DNA of 64,000 bases, taken from contig CM070580.1 in NCBI GenBank assembly GCA_036346355.1, positions 63,814,854 to 63,878,853 on the forward strand. The letters are read 5' to 3'. A program made the position numbers and the translations under genes. Origin of the DNA: Rhipidocladum racemiflorum (Eukaryota; Streptophyta; Magnoliopsida; Poales; Poaceae). The notes under the pieces were generated by a model. The model was given only the letters and a program-made list of their open reading frames with translations, did not search any database and had not been told where the DNA came from. Below, piece after piece: positions 11,186-21,243 of the stretch; position 1 is the stretch's first letter; each line of letters starts with the position of its first letter.

Positions 11186-12516
11186 CAGTAGTTTGCTGGT
11201 TGGTTTTCTCCATAGGCACTTCTTGCGGGGGGTTTGGGTTTGATCGCATACGGTTTTGCGTTCTCATGAGTTAGGATTTACGCGTGCTTGGAAGGCTTTC
11301 CGACGCTTCAAGGAAAAGAAGGAGTGCTCGGGAAATTCATGAAATATTTCATTTAAAATGAGGACACGAGGTTTTAAGTGTAGAAGCAACGTAGCTGTTC
11401 TATGTTCCAGGTGTTGCTGATGATTGCTCCATCTTCTTGTTTAAGTCGATACATTCCAGGCCGTACCACTTCGCTAACAATATAGGGGCCCTCCCAGCAT
11501 GGAGAAAGCTTGTGCTCGCTTTTTTTATTTCTTCTTAAAACCAGATCTCACTTGGAGAAAGCGCGGCCCCTGATGTTGCGGTCGTGATAGCGGCGCAAGC
11601 TTTGGAGATGTTTGGCAGATCGGATTGCAGCTACATCCCTTGCTTCTTTCAATCGATCGAGGTCGTCCAGTTTGCTTTCTTTTGATTTATCATCGCTGTG
11701 GTTTCGAATCCTTGGGGACCCGAATTTCAGTTCGACGGGTAGGACCGCCTCAGACCCAGATACCAGGAAGAAGGGTGACTGCCTGGTTGCCCGACTGGGG
11801 GTGGTTCTGAGCCCCCAGAGCACCGAAGGTAATTCCTTCACCCATCTGGTGGCATAGGGATTAAGGCGATCGAAGATCCTTGCTTTCAATCCTTGAAGTA
11901 CCATGCCATTCGCTCATTCGACCTGGCCATTGCTTTGCGGGTGTGCCACGAAAGCAAAGCAGATTTTAATTCCTAATTCCTCGCACCACTTCTGGAATTC
12001 TTCTCCTCTGAACTAGGTACCGTTGTCGGTGATGATTCTGTTCGGCGTGCCAAAGCGAACCACAATGTCTTGGAAGAAGTCCCTGGCCTTTGCTGCTGTT
12101 ATGGTGGCGACTGCCTTGGCCTCGATCCACTTTGTGAACTTGTCCACGGCGATAAAGAGGTGTGTGAATCTCCCTTGTGCCTTTTTCAGTGGTCATACCA
12201 TGTCCAGCCCCCAAGCTGCGAACGGCCAAGTGATCGATATTGTCTGCAACTCTTGAGCTGGCACGTGGATTTGCCGAGCAAAGAATTGGCAGCCTTCACA
12301 GGTGTGAACGATGCCCTCCGCGTTCGTCTCTGCGGTCGGCCAGAAGAATCCTTGGCGGTAAGCCTTTCCGACCAGGGTTCTTGAGGCCGCATGGTGTCCA
12401 CAGATTCCTGCATGGATTTCTTTGAGGAGGTCCCTTCCTTCTTGCTTCAAGATGCAGTGTCTGAGTATTCCGGAGGTGCTCTTGCTCTGCTTCGGTGCGG
12501 TTCTCTTGGAGTTCAT
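11186..12516 (-). pseudogene. Tat-lineage gypsy integrase, broken
   Basis: Several frames together encode a Ty3/gypsy integrase. The zinc-binding segment is in 12516-12193 (HAGICGHHAASRTLVGKAY, then CEGCQFFARQ). The core follows with a TDNGT catalytic Asp region (near 12020) broken by a TAG stop at 12013-12015. The C-terminal part is in 11904-11548 (LWGLRTTPSRATRQSPFFLVSG). Sequence resembling the integrase tail continues to about 11380. Downstream the 3' LTR expected for this element is missing: the sequence runs into repeat family X at about 11185. Defective. Confidence 0.85.
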
Positions 12517-12519
12517 CTT

Positions 12520-13559
12520 TTGTCAAGTAATCGAGGTAGGGTTTCGTCCAGTCGGTGTTGACGACCAACACCTTTGCTTCAACTGGGAGGGGTGTTTCCT
12601 CGCCCTTTTGGCGTAAGGTGGCTGAGGGCCTGTGAAGTTCTTCCACAAAGACACCAGTTGATATCTCCGCCCGACTGGAACCAAGCTTGGCAAGCTCGTC
12701 GGCGGCCTCATTATCCCGTCTGAGCACATGGGTGAGCTCCAGTCCATCGAACTTGTCTTTTAGTCTGCGCACCTCTTGGAAGTACGCAGTCATTATGTCG
12801 TCAACGCACGACCAATCTTTTTGTACTTGGTTGACCATGAGTTGGGAATCTTCGCGAACCGCCAACCTTCGAATTCCGAGTGATATGGCGATACGGAGCC
12901 CGTGGATGAGTGCTTCGTACTCGGCGGAGTTGTTTGATGCTAGAAAATGGATCTGCAAGATGTATTTCAGCTTCTCTCCTTTCGGGGATGTGAGCACGAC
13001 GCCAGCCCCTGCGCCGCTGAGCGTGAGGGAACCATCAAAATGCATTGTCCAGTGCTCGAGTTCTTTGCTGGTTGATGGTTTCTGCAATTCCGTCCACTCG
13101 GCGGTGAAGTCAGCTAGTGCTTGTGACTTTATGGCGGTGCGCGGTTTGAACGTGATTTCAAAGGCTCCCAACTCGACTGCCCACTTGGCGATCCTCCCGG
13201 TGGCTTCCCGGTTATGGAGTATCTCTCCGATCGGGAAAGAGGTGACCACCGAAATCGCGTGCTCCTGAAAGTAATGCTTGAGCTTTCGAGAGGTGATCAG
13301 CACCGTGTAGATGAGCTTCTGGACTTGTGGGTACCGCGCTTTAGATTCGCCCAATACTTCACTGATGAAGTAGACCGGACGTTGTACCTTCAGCTGGTGC
13401 CCGTCCTCCTTGCGCTCGACGACAATTGCTGCCCTAACCACATGGGCTGTTGCCGGCTATGTAGAGCATGAGTGGTTCCTCCGGCAATGGGGATGCTAGT
13501 ACCGGAGGCTTTGTTAAGAAGGTTTTCAGGTCGTCGAAGGCTTGTTGTGCTTCGGTGGT
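12520..13559 (-). pseudogene. Tat-lineage RNase H plus second archaeal-type RNase H
   Basis: A 381-codon frame (13441-12296) begins inside the RT-linked RNase H (QRPVYFISEVL, HAISVVTSFPIGEIL) and continues into a second, complete-looking RNase H. Its likely acidic residues are D135 (MHFDGS), E174/E176 (NSAEYEAL), D198 (REDSQL) and D243 (RRDNEAADELAKLGS). A second, archaeal-type RNase H after the first is the hallmark of the Tat group (Ogre/Retand and relatives) of Ty3/gypsy elements. This domain is the best-preserved part of the element. The frame runs on into shifted integrase sequence, so the polyprotein is not functional. Confidence 0.88.
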
Positions 13560-14003
13560 TCATTCGAACTGGTCTTGCTTTTTCAGGAGTTTGAAGAACG
13601 GTGTTCCCCGCATCCCTAAGTGAGAGACAAACCTTTCGAGTGCCACCATGCACCCTGTGAGCCTCTGGACGTCCTTTTTATTTGTTGGTGGCTTCATCTT
13701 TAGGATGGTGATGACCTTCTCCGGATTTGCTTCGATGCCGCGGTGCGATACAATGTACCCGAGAAGCTTTCCCGAAGGGACTCCGAAAGTGCACTTCTCG
13801 GGGTTGAGTTTCATCCGGTAGGCCCTCGGACTTTCGAATGTTTTGGTTAAGTTAGATATGAGGTCTCCTTTCAACCGAGATTTCACCACGATGTCATCCA
13901 CGTAAGCCTCCACGTTGAGTCCGAGTTGATTGTGAAAGCACCGTTGTATCGCACGCTAGTAGGTCGCGCCGACGTTCTTCAACCCGAATGGCATTGTGAC
14001 GTA
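13560..14003 (-). pseudogene. Tat-lineage RT, C-terminal half
   Basis: The catalytic box is EAYVDDIVVKS (D6, D7 of the 117-codon frame at 13913). It is followed by MKLNPEKCTFGV and LLGYIVSHRGIEANPEKV, standard gypsy RT thumb and connection motifs. A TAG stop at 13956-13958 precedes it where a glutamine is usual, and a TGA at 13560 ends the frame. The N-terminal half of the same RT is at 15645-16067, on the other side of a CACTA insertion. Before the TAG the text MPFGLKN continues directly from the interrupted upstream half. Confidence 0.88.
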
Positions 14004-14322
14004 CACTACTACAAAATAGGACATCACAATCGGTTCTTTTTTGTCATCACAATCGGTTTTGATAGCGATACAAAGTTCAACGACAGTGATAAACAGGCTC
14101 TATTACAGTCGGTTCTCACCCGACTGTAATAATCTATTATCACAGTCGGTTCCTAACTAGAACCGACACAGATGAGGGATCATCTCAGTCGGTTTCCAGC
14201 TAGAACCGACACAGATGAGTGGACATCTCAGTCGGTTCCCAACTAGAACCGACAAAAATTACCCCCTCATCTGTGTCGGTTCTAGGTGGGAACCGACACA
14301 GATGTGTCATATGATGGTTTTA

Positions 14323-14358
14323 ACACAACACGAGGACTTTCCAGGTCCTCTCTATTGC
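14323..14358 (-). pseudogene. Second, partial copy of a 5S rRNA 3' end
   Basis: The minus strand ends with GAAAGTCCTCGTGTTG, matching the last part of plant 5S rRNA, followed by GTGTTAAAA as after the longer copy at 14364-14482. It looks like a tandem partial duplication of the 5S 3' end. Confidence 0.6.
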
Positions 14359-14363
14359 CGATT

Positions 14364-14482
14364 TTAACACAATACAGGCAATTCCCGAGAGGTCACCCAT
14401 CCTAGCACTACTCTCGCCCAAGCACGCTTAACTTCAAAGTTCGTATATGGTCTGGTACTATAGTGTTAGTATGATCGCATCT
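14364..14482 (-). pseudogene. 5S rRNA-derived pseudogene inside the CACTA element
   Basis: Read on the minus strand, about 119 nt align with plant 5S rRNA from its start (ATGCGATCATAC) to its end. The internal promoter region is strikingly well kept: GAAGTTAAGCGTGCTTGGG, CGAGAGTAGTGCTAGGATGG and GTGACCTC differ from the plant consensus at only a few positions. The first third after ATGCGATCATAC and the last 20 nt are more diverged. No T-run terminator follows directly. The length equals a full 5S gene. Identification rests on recalled 5S sequence, not on a search. Confidence 0.8.
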
Positions 14483-15644
14483 GAAATATAACACGCCCCA
14501 TTCCTTTTAACCTCACAGAGCACCTGAACATCGATTTTAGTATTCTCATACTCCAAACACGGGTTGAGCATATATATATAGCAGAGTTATCTATGATCAT
14601 GAAGAATACGGTTTGGAGCACACGAAAAAGCAAAAAAGAGAGACCGAAACGGCTACAAAACTTCAGAGGCCATTTTGAGGCCCTAAACGATGTTTTTTTG
14701 GATTCTAATTTTCTCGCACACACGCACTTGCCCAAAAGTTCAAGATCCAACCATCTGACGCACTTATCATTTCTCGAATACTATTTTTCATTATCTTTCT
14801 AACGAGCCAAAGAACGCCCCGATCGGAGTTACAAGTCAAAAGTTATGGCCATTTTACCAAACATACTCAAATGAGGGACATCTCCTTATCTGTGTTGGTT
14901 CTAACTTAAATATTTTTACAGCTTTGAGTCGCTTATAACCTCATAATTCCAACAAAATTTGTTTCATTAAATTTGGAGTTCATTTGTTCAAATTCTACAA
15001 AATAGCATGCATGTTTTAACCTAATCTTAAAATTCAAATCTGAATTTTAAACAGAGGTAAAACATAGAGTATTTTTGCATATTTCGAATCTACAGGATTA
15101 AACATGAATTTAGAAATTTATTTCATAATTTTTGGACTTAAAACGTGAAAGTTATGTGAATTTTGGTCATCAGTGTCGGTTCTAACCCAGAACCGACACT
15201 GTTGACACGCGATCATCAATGTCGGTTCTTGCCCAGAACCGACTGTGATAAGGGTGCACCTCATCAGTGTCGGTTCTTGCCTAGAACCGACACTACTAAC
15301 ATACCATCATCAGTGTCGGTTCTAGACTAGAACCGACTGTGATAAGGGTGCTCCTCATCAGTGTCGGTTCTATCCCAGAACCGATACTATTAACATACCA
15401 TCATCAGTGTCGGTTCTAGGCCAGAACCGACTGTGATGAGGGGCACCCTCATCACAGTCGGTTCTGGCCTAGAACCGACACTGACGAGTGCCCCTCATCA
15501 CTATCGGTTCTAAGCTAGAACCGACACTATTGACCACGTTTCTAAAAATGATTGGTTACGTACACATATCACAATCGGTTTTTCCATCACAAGTTAGGAA
15601 CCGACACAGATGAAGCGATAGTGATGTACCATTCTGTAGTAGTG

Positions 15645-16281
15645 GTAGCAGAAAGCTCCGAACGACATGATGAATGAAGTCTTGACGCAATCTTCCTCTT
15701 TAAGGCTAATCTGGTGGTACCCTGAGTAGGCGTCCAGAAAGCTCAAGAGTTCGCAGCCGGCTGTGGAGTCCACAACTTGGTCGATGCGAGGTAACTCTAA
15801 CGGATCCTTAGGGCATGCCTTGTTGAGGTTGGTATAATCAACACACATGCGCCAGCTTTTGTTCTTTTTGCGAACTAGAACTGGGTTCGCCAACCAGTCG
15901 GGATGATACACCTCTCTTATAAAGCCAGCGGCTAAGAGTTTGGTGATCTCCTCTTTAATTGCGTCACATCGATCTTGAGCAAAACGTCGAAGGCATTGCT
16001 TGATCGGTTTTGCGCCCTGATTTACATTTAGCGCGTGCTCGATCACCTCCCTCGGGACACCAGGCATGTCTGAAGGCTTCCAGGTGAAGATGTCTTGGTT
16101 TGCCCGGAGAAAGGTGACGAGCGCGCTTTCCTATTCCTGATCGAGCCCTGTCCCAATCAAGGCTGTTTTGGCCGGATTGGTCGGGTCGAGTGTTATTTTC
16201 TTGACTTCTTCGCCAGGTCAGATTCCTACCTTCGCCTGCTTCTTGGCTAGCATGTCCTCGTCCTGCGAAGCGGATGCTGCT
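15645..16281 (-). pseudogene. Tat-lineage RT, N-terminal half
   Basis: The frame 16067-15594 carries FIREVYHPDWLANPVLVRKKN, WRMCVDYTNLNKACPKD and LLSFLDAYSGYHQI with the first catalytic Asp D112. These are classic gypsy RT motifs in the Tat-type wording. Upstream (16281-16068) the linker to protease is present but carries stops near 16131 and 16220. It is cut on the left by the CACTA element at 15644 and on the right by the Tekay element at 16282. Its upstream partner (protease, gag) resumes at 37524. Confidence 0.88.
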
Positions 16282-18355
16282 TGTCGGGACCCGAATTTGC
16301 AAATCCGGACCCTCTGTGTATTTAGCACTAGTCCAGGAACGCGCTAGTGCACACAGTCTTAACATCGGTAAATATCACAATCATACCACTCGATACTAAT
16401 AAAGTACTTTAATTAAATAGTCAAACTGGTTACTCGACCTTATGGTCAAGTTACAAATATACGCCACGCAGGGCGAAACTTATTAAGAGAGAAATAATAG
16501 CAGCGGAAAAAATAAGATAACTTCGTGGCGCCATCCAAAGATACCACAGTAACGACCGGGCTCGCTCCCTAAGTAGACGGTTCCTCGTGGAGCTCCTCCT
16601 CCAAAGCTGGTGTAGTCTCCTCTTCAACTGGTGTTTTATTGTGGCAAGGGTGAGTACTTGGTACTCAGCAAGTCATGCACAGAATGCAGCTAATATACTA
16701 CATGCATGGCTTCGTACAATGGAATAGTTCAAGGTTTATTTGCAGTAACAGCATTTGACAAGTATCATAAGTAGATTCGAAAGCAGTAGAAACAAGTATA
16801 GCATAAATAACTTTTCAAAGAGTCTAATAAACATCTTTTCCATCCTAATCCACATTTCCATCAACATCATTATTAATCCAACCCAACCTTTCAGATCCAA
16901 GTTATTTTTGAGAAAGTCTAACCCTTGACTGTAATTCCCGAGCGATGTCCAATACCGCGGACACGGCTATTCGAATAGATTCTACACTCTGCAGAGGTTA
17001 TGCACTTTACCCACAAGATCTGATCAAACACCACAAAGGCGAGTTCCCGTAACAAAGTCTTTCGGAAACCTTTAACAATACAAGTGGTCCTCCCCGGTTG
17101 TTGCACACTAACCCTTCCCTTAGCTAAGGCGAAGTTTAGGCCAACCAACCGTTAGATGGGTACCTGGCCGCAGCCCCGGTACGCTCCCCCGTAAACCTTA
17201 CACAAAGGGTGTAGTTGACCTCCTGAGGTCCCACAGGTACGTTATTAGCAACTTAATCAACTAGGTCCGTCCCATTACAGACATGTGGTTGCACGCTTGA
17301 CTCAGTTCAAAGGCTTGCAAGGTTAAGTCCTTAGGGTGACCAGGGCAAGACTACCCGAAGAACCAAAACAACATTCCCAATGCCACAACTGGCCCACCTG
17401 ATCATTCTTGCCACATGCCCCGGTCGAAAACTATTTATCAAACCCCAGTTGATTACCATGCACCACGTGCCATCAACATCACATGATATCTTTCCAAAAC
17501 AGGTTCCATATATCATTAAGTCAATATTAACATTTGATTATCCAAATCTTGTCATGAGCACGTAGCAGGTGTAAGCAATATACTACAACGGTCTAAACCC
17601 ATGTTGGCAATTTTAGTAATGTCCAACTAGTAATCCACAACTAGGGTGACAAGGGGTCATGGCACATATTTAAGTAATCAAGGTGTCATACAGCAAATTG
17701 GTATTTATCTAATTCCCCATATTTAAATAAAGTATTTTCTAATTGAACTAGCATGCAATAAGTTAAATCAAAATAAGTTTCAAAATAGGATCAACATGGT
17801 CAAAGCACAACTTGCCTTCAAAAAGTACTTGTTCTTGGTCTTGAGTTGGATCCTGAGTTAGTACTTCTCCTTCGAATCCTTTCGGCACTTCAACGTCTAC
17901 TCGTAACGCGTGCAAATAGCAACAAATGAATAAAACAGAAGACCAAAAGTGTACAAACATCCAAATAAAATCCATAAACAGAGAGAACATAATTTTATGA
18001 ATTTTTAGAAACTGGAATCGCTCAATTCGGAGTTAAAACACAAAAGTTATGATTATTTAAAGTTTAAATAATCAATTAAATAATATTACAGAGGAAAACT
18101 TTAGTCCAAAAATTAAATAAAATTCATAATTAGGTAGATCTCAATTTTATACAAATTTAGAAATTTGAATCACTCAAATCGGAGTTGAAACGCAAAAGTT
18201 ATAAGAGTTTGAAGTTTGAAACAAAATCTGAAATCATTATTTCGAATTAATAAATCATTTTCTTTTTCGGAAATTAATTATTGCGTCAGCCTGGACACGT
18301 GTCGGTCTCTGATTGGTCCGCTGATGTCATCACCGAACGGATCCCGTGATGATGT

Positions 18356-18373
18356 CATGCTGACGTCAGCATG
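18356..18373. promoter_or_regulatory. Perfect 18-bp palindrome with bZIP-type TGACGTCA core (3' LTR)
   Basis: CATGCTGACGTCAGCATG is a perfect palindrome centred on TGACGTCA, the C-box/CRE core recognised by plant bZIP factors. ACACGTGG (G-box-like) follows directly. The same block is at 36077-36094 in the 5' LTR. Binding is inferred from the motif. Confidence 0.5.
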
Positions 18374-19200
18374 ACACGTGGCACCACTCAGGTGCTGCCA
18401 CGTGTCCGGTCCATGGACTGGGTCCACGGGCGGCACGGGTCCACGGTGGATCCGGTCCATAAGCGCCTGATCGGCCCGACATGCGGAGTCGCATGTCGGC
18501 GACACGCCTGCCTGCCTGCCGGCTCGGCGCGCGAGGCGGCGTGTCAGCGGCGGCTCACGTGCGCACGCACGGAGCGGCTCCATGCGTGTACGTGGCACGC
18601 GGCGATTGGCTCGGGTTCGATGCGATCTGACCGTTCGTTCAAATTTCAACGGCTTGGATCAATCCCACGTTGCGGCGAGCACCGGGGACGTGGCATGATC
18701 CGGGCTAAGACACGTGGGTGCATCCTCACCCTCGAATCCCGATCGGACGGCGGCTAACAAAACCCTCGCGTTAAACGTGATCCAATCCGAACCGTTAATT
18801 CTAGATCTAACGGCCCAAAGTGCATCTAAGCCTCTACGGGAAAAAGGAAAACGTGGCCTCACCTCGAGCGTCGGATGGAGATCGGACGGCGACAAGCCAG
18901 CGTGGTCGCGGCGGCCCGTTGTGAGGTCTGGCCGGGACTTGAGGACGACGACACTCGGGACGGCGCCACGGAGCAGATCCGGCGAAGGGAGGGGTCGAGG
19001 TCGGTGCGTCTCGGTCCGGGGATCACGGATCGGGGCTTGGGTGCGGCGGAGGTGGCTCAACGGCGGCGGTAGCTGACCAAAACCCGCGGCGGCGCAAAGC
19101 AACTTCAGCGAGGAATCGCGGGCACGCGAGCAGCGAGGAGAGTGGCGGTGGGGGCAAATTGTGCGCAGGGCAAGGGCGAACCTCGGGGCTGCTCCCAGGC

Positions 19201-19211
19201 ATTAAATAGCC
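19201..19211 (-). promoter_or_regulatory. LTR TATA-like box GCTATTTAAT (Tekay 3' LTR)
   Basis: The minus strand reads GGGGCTATTTAATGC. The same string occurs in the 5' LTR (around 36908-36920) and in the solo LTR (45258-45272), where much of the surrounding GC-rich sequence has diverged. Conservation in three copies supports a core promoter. Confidence 0.6.
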
Positions 19212-19812
19212 CCGGCGTTTGCGCGGAAATCGGAACCCTAGCCGTGTCCCGCTCGGTCACGGCGGAGCTCTCCGGCTCGGATTCGGACGAGGACGACGAC
19301 CGGATGCCATCCACGTGTCCCGCATCGGACGGTCCACGCGCTCACGCGATGCGGCGCACGCACGGCCGTTGGATCTAGATCCAACGGTCGGGGTCTAGGG
19401 TTAGAGTTGGGTTTGGGCGACGCGGTTCGACCGAATCAAAAGGCTCGGTCGGGTTCGGGTCGGACTCGAGTCCGACTCGGGCCCGAGGAACAGTAAAACC
19501 CGGTCCAGAATTTTCCAGCGATTAAATATTTAAAATAATTCCCAGTAATTCATTTAATTCAAGAAAAATAGCAAAATACTCAGAAAAATCCGAGAAAAAT
19601 TATGGAAAATACTTTGGGGCATTTTGGACTCAAATAAAATATTTCCAACAAAATTTTATTTGCAAAGTTAAATTCTTTAATTATTTAAAAATGGAATGAA
19701 TTCAAATAAATTCCAAGTAAATCCAAATAAATTCCAGAAAATTCCCAAAAATTCACCAAAGTGCCAATTCACACAAGAAATTAAGAAAAGAAAAATTTTG
19801 GGGTGTTACAAA

Positions 19813-19822
19813 CCTCCCCCCC
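19813..19822 (-). other. Polypurine tract of the Tekay-type element
   Basis: The minus strand reads GGGGGGGAGG two bases before the 3' LTR starts, the expected plus-strand primer site for reverse transcription. Confidence 0.85.
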
Positions 19823-19856
19823 TTAACAGAATCTCGTCCCCGAGATTCAGGGCTTA

Positions 19857-21047
19857 CTAAAGGAATAGGTTCGGGAACTCTTTCTTCAAATCCTCTTCGC
19901 GTTCCCAAGTCGCCTCGCTTTCTTCATGGTTGCTCCACTGAACTCTACAGAAACGGGTTGACTTGTTCCTCGTCTCCCGATCCATCGTGTCCAGAATCTT
20001 CACGGGGTGCTCCTTGTACGTCAAATCTTCTTGCAACTCAATTGACTCTAGCGGTGTCTGTTCCTCAGGTACTCGGAGACACTTCTTCAACTGGGACACA
20101 TGGAATACGTCATGTACTCCTGCTAACGACTGCGGTAGCTCTAGCTGGTAAGCAACTTCGCCTCTGCGGCTCAAAATCTTAAATGGTCCAACATAACGGG
20201 GTGCGAGTTTCCCTTTGGCATGGAACCTCTTAACTCCTCTAAGCGGTGTGACTCTGAGATATACAAAGTCTTCTGGTTCAAAACTCAAATCCCGGCGACG
20301 ATTGTCAGCATAACTGTTCTGTCGTGATTGGGCTATCTTCAACCTTTCCCTAACCACGGCAATCGCTTCTTGACTTCGAAGAATATCAGGCCCAAAGACA
20401 CGGCGCTCGTCGGTCTCATTCGATTCAATGGCGTCAGCGAGTCGACCATCTGATGCCTCAAATGGTGACATCGTAAACTAGCACAGTAACTATTGTTGTA
20501 ATCGAACTCGGCATACGGCAAACTCTTATCCCAAGAGGTAGCACAAGCCAATGCACACGCTCTTAACATATCTTCGAATCTGGTTGACTCTTTCGGTCTG
20601 TCCATCCGTCTGCGTGGATGATAGGAACATCTTGAAGTTCAAACGGGTTCCCATGGCTTCATGTAACTTATTCCAGAACCCTGAGGTAAATTGGGTACCT
20701 CTGTCCGATACAATCCTCTTTGGCACTCCGTGCAAACAGACAATCCTGGTCATATACAACTCTGCTAACTTATCTCCCGAGTAAGTGGTCTTCACGGGGA
20801 TAAAATGGGCTACTTTGGTCAAGCGATCCACTATAACCCATATGGAGCCATAACCTCCTTGAGTCTTAGGCAAACCGGTAATGAAATCCATTCCGATTTC
20901 CTCCCACTTCCACTCAGGTATTTTCAGCGGCTGTAGCAATCCTGCTGGTCTCTGATGCGTTGCCTTGACTCTCTGGCATACGTCGCACAATGCAACATGC
21001 TCGGCAACTTCACGCTTCATGCTCGGCCACCAGAATCTTTCCTTCAA
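19857..21047 (-). pseudogene. Gypsy integrase with C-terminal chromodomain
   Basis: The zinc-binding segment and core are in 21047-20526: CDVC (C21, C24), D54 (GMDFITGLP), D115 (VSDRGTQFTSGFW) and E152 (QTDGQTERVNQ). A local rearrangement before E152 adds one residue to the usual D-35-E spacing, and the frame shifts afterwards. A TAG stop at 21051-21053 lies just upstream. The C-terminal frame (20471-19857, 204 aa) has the GPY/F-like region (APRYVGPFKILSRRGEVAY, HDVFHVSQLKKC) and a chromodomain at about residues 152-204 (HPVKILD, VQWSNHEESEATWE, LKKEFPNLF). Chromodomains direct chromoviral integration to heterochromatin. The protein is split and not functional. Confidence 0.9.
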
Positions 21048-21243
21048 ATCCTAATACATTTTGGCGCTTCCAGGATGAATTGAATACTTGGAGTCATGGG
21101 CTTCTTCCAAAATCAGTTGCTTTAATTCCTTCTTGTTGGGCACACAAATCCGATCCTTCATCCATAACGTGCCTTGCTCATCCAACTTGAAGTCCTCTGC
21201 CTTGCCTTCCTCCTTGATGGTCTTAATCCTGCGGATCTTATCA

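Larger units (their letters stand above)
14004..15644. mobile_element. Non-autonomous CACTA transposon (1641 bp) with 5S-derived core
   Basis: The ends are CACTACTACAAAATAGG (14004) and, inverted, ATTCTGTAGTAGTG (15631-15644), the CACTA signature. A 3-bp target duplication GTA flanks it (14001-14003 and 15645-15647), as expected for the superfamily, and it splits the Tat RT. Both subterminal regions (about 14030-14310 and 15165-15610) are packed with CGGTTCTAG / CTAGAACCG repeats in both orientations, the usual TNPA-type binding arrays. No transposase is encoded. The middle contains a 5S rRNA-derived segment and AT-rich filler. Confidence 0.92.
16282..19810 (-). mobile_element. 3' LTR of the Tekay-type element (3529 bp)
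   Basis: On the minus strand it begins TGTAACACCCCAAAA at 19810 and ends GGGTCCCGACA at 16282. It matches 34323-37518 and the solo LTR 44669-48298. Its GC-rich first third (about 18290-19480) contains the promoter. The rest is AT-rich with no coding content. Relative to the 5' LTR it keeps about 314 bp (about 16884-17197) that the 5' LTR has lost. Confidence 0.93.

Noticed and set aside
12687..13268. 193-codon plus-strand frame
   Set aside because: Antisense shadow of the Tat RNase H region on the minus strand. No domain in this frame.
18371..19378. Several overlapping open frames of 65-147 codons in the GC-rich part of the Tekay LTR, some repeated at 36099-37086
   Set aside because: They occur on both strands and in all frames because the region is GC-rich. 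They are shared only because the two LTRs are copies, and they are not kept in the solo LTR.
16282..19810. Interpretation as an independent solo LTR next to a separate element
   Set aside because: The polypurine tract at 19813-19822 and matching TSDs at 16277 and 37519 pair it with 34323-37518 as one element.
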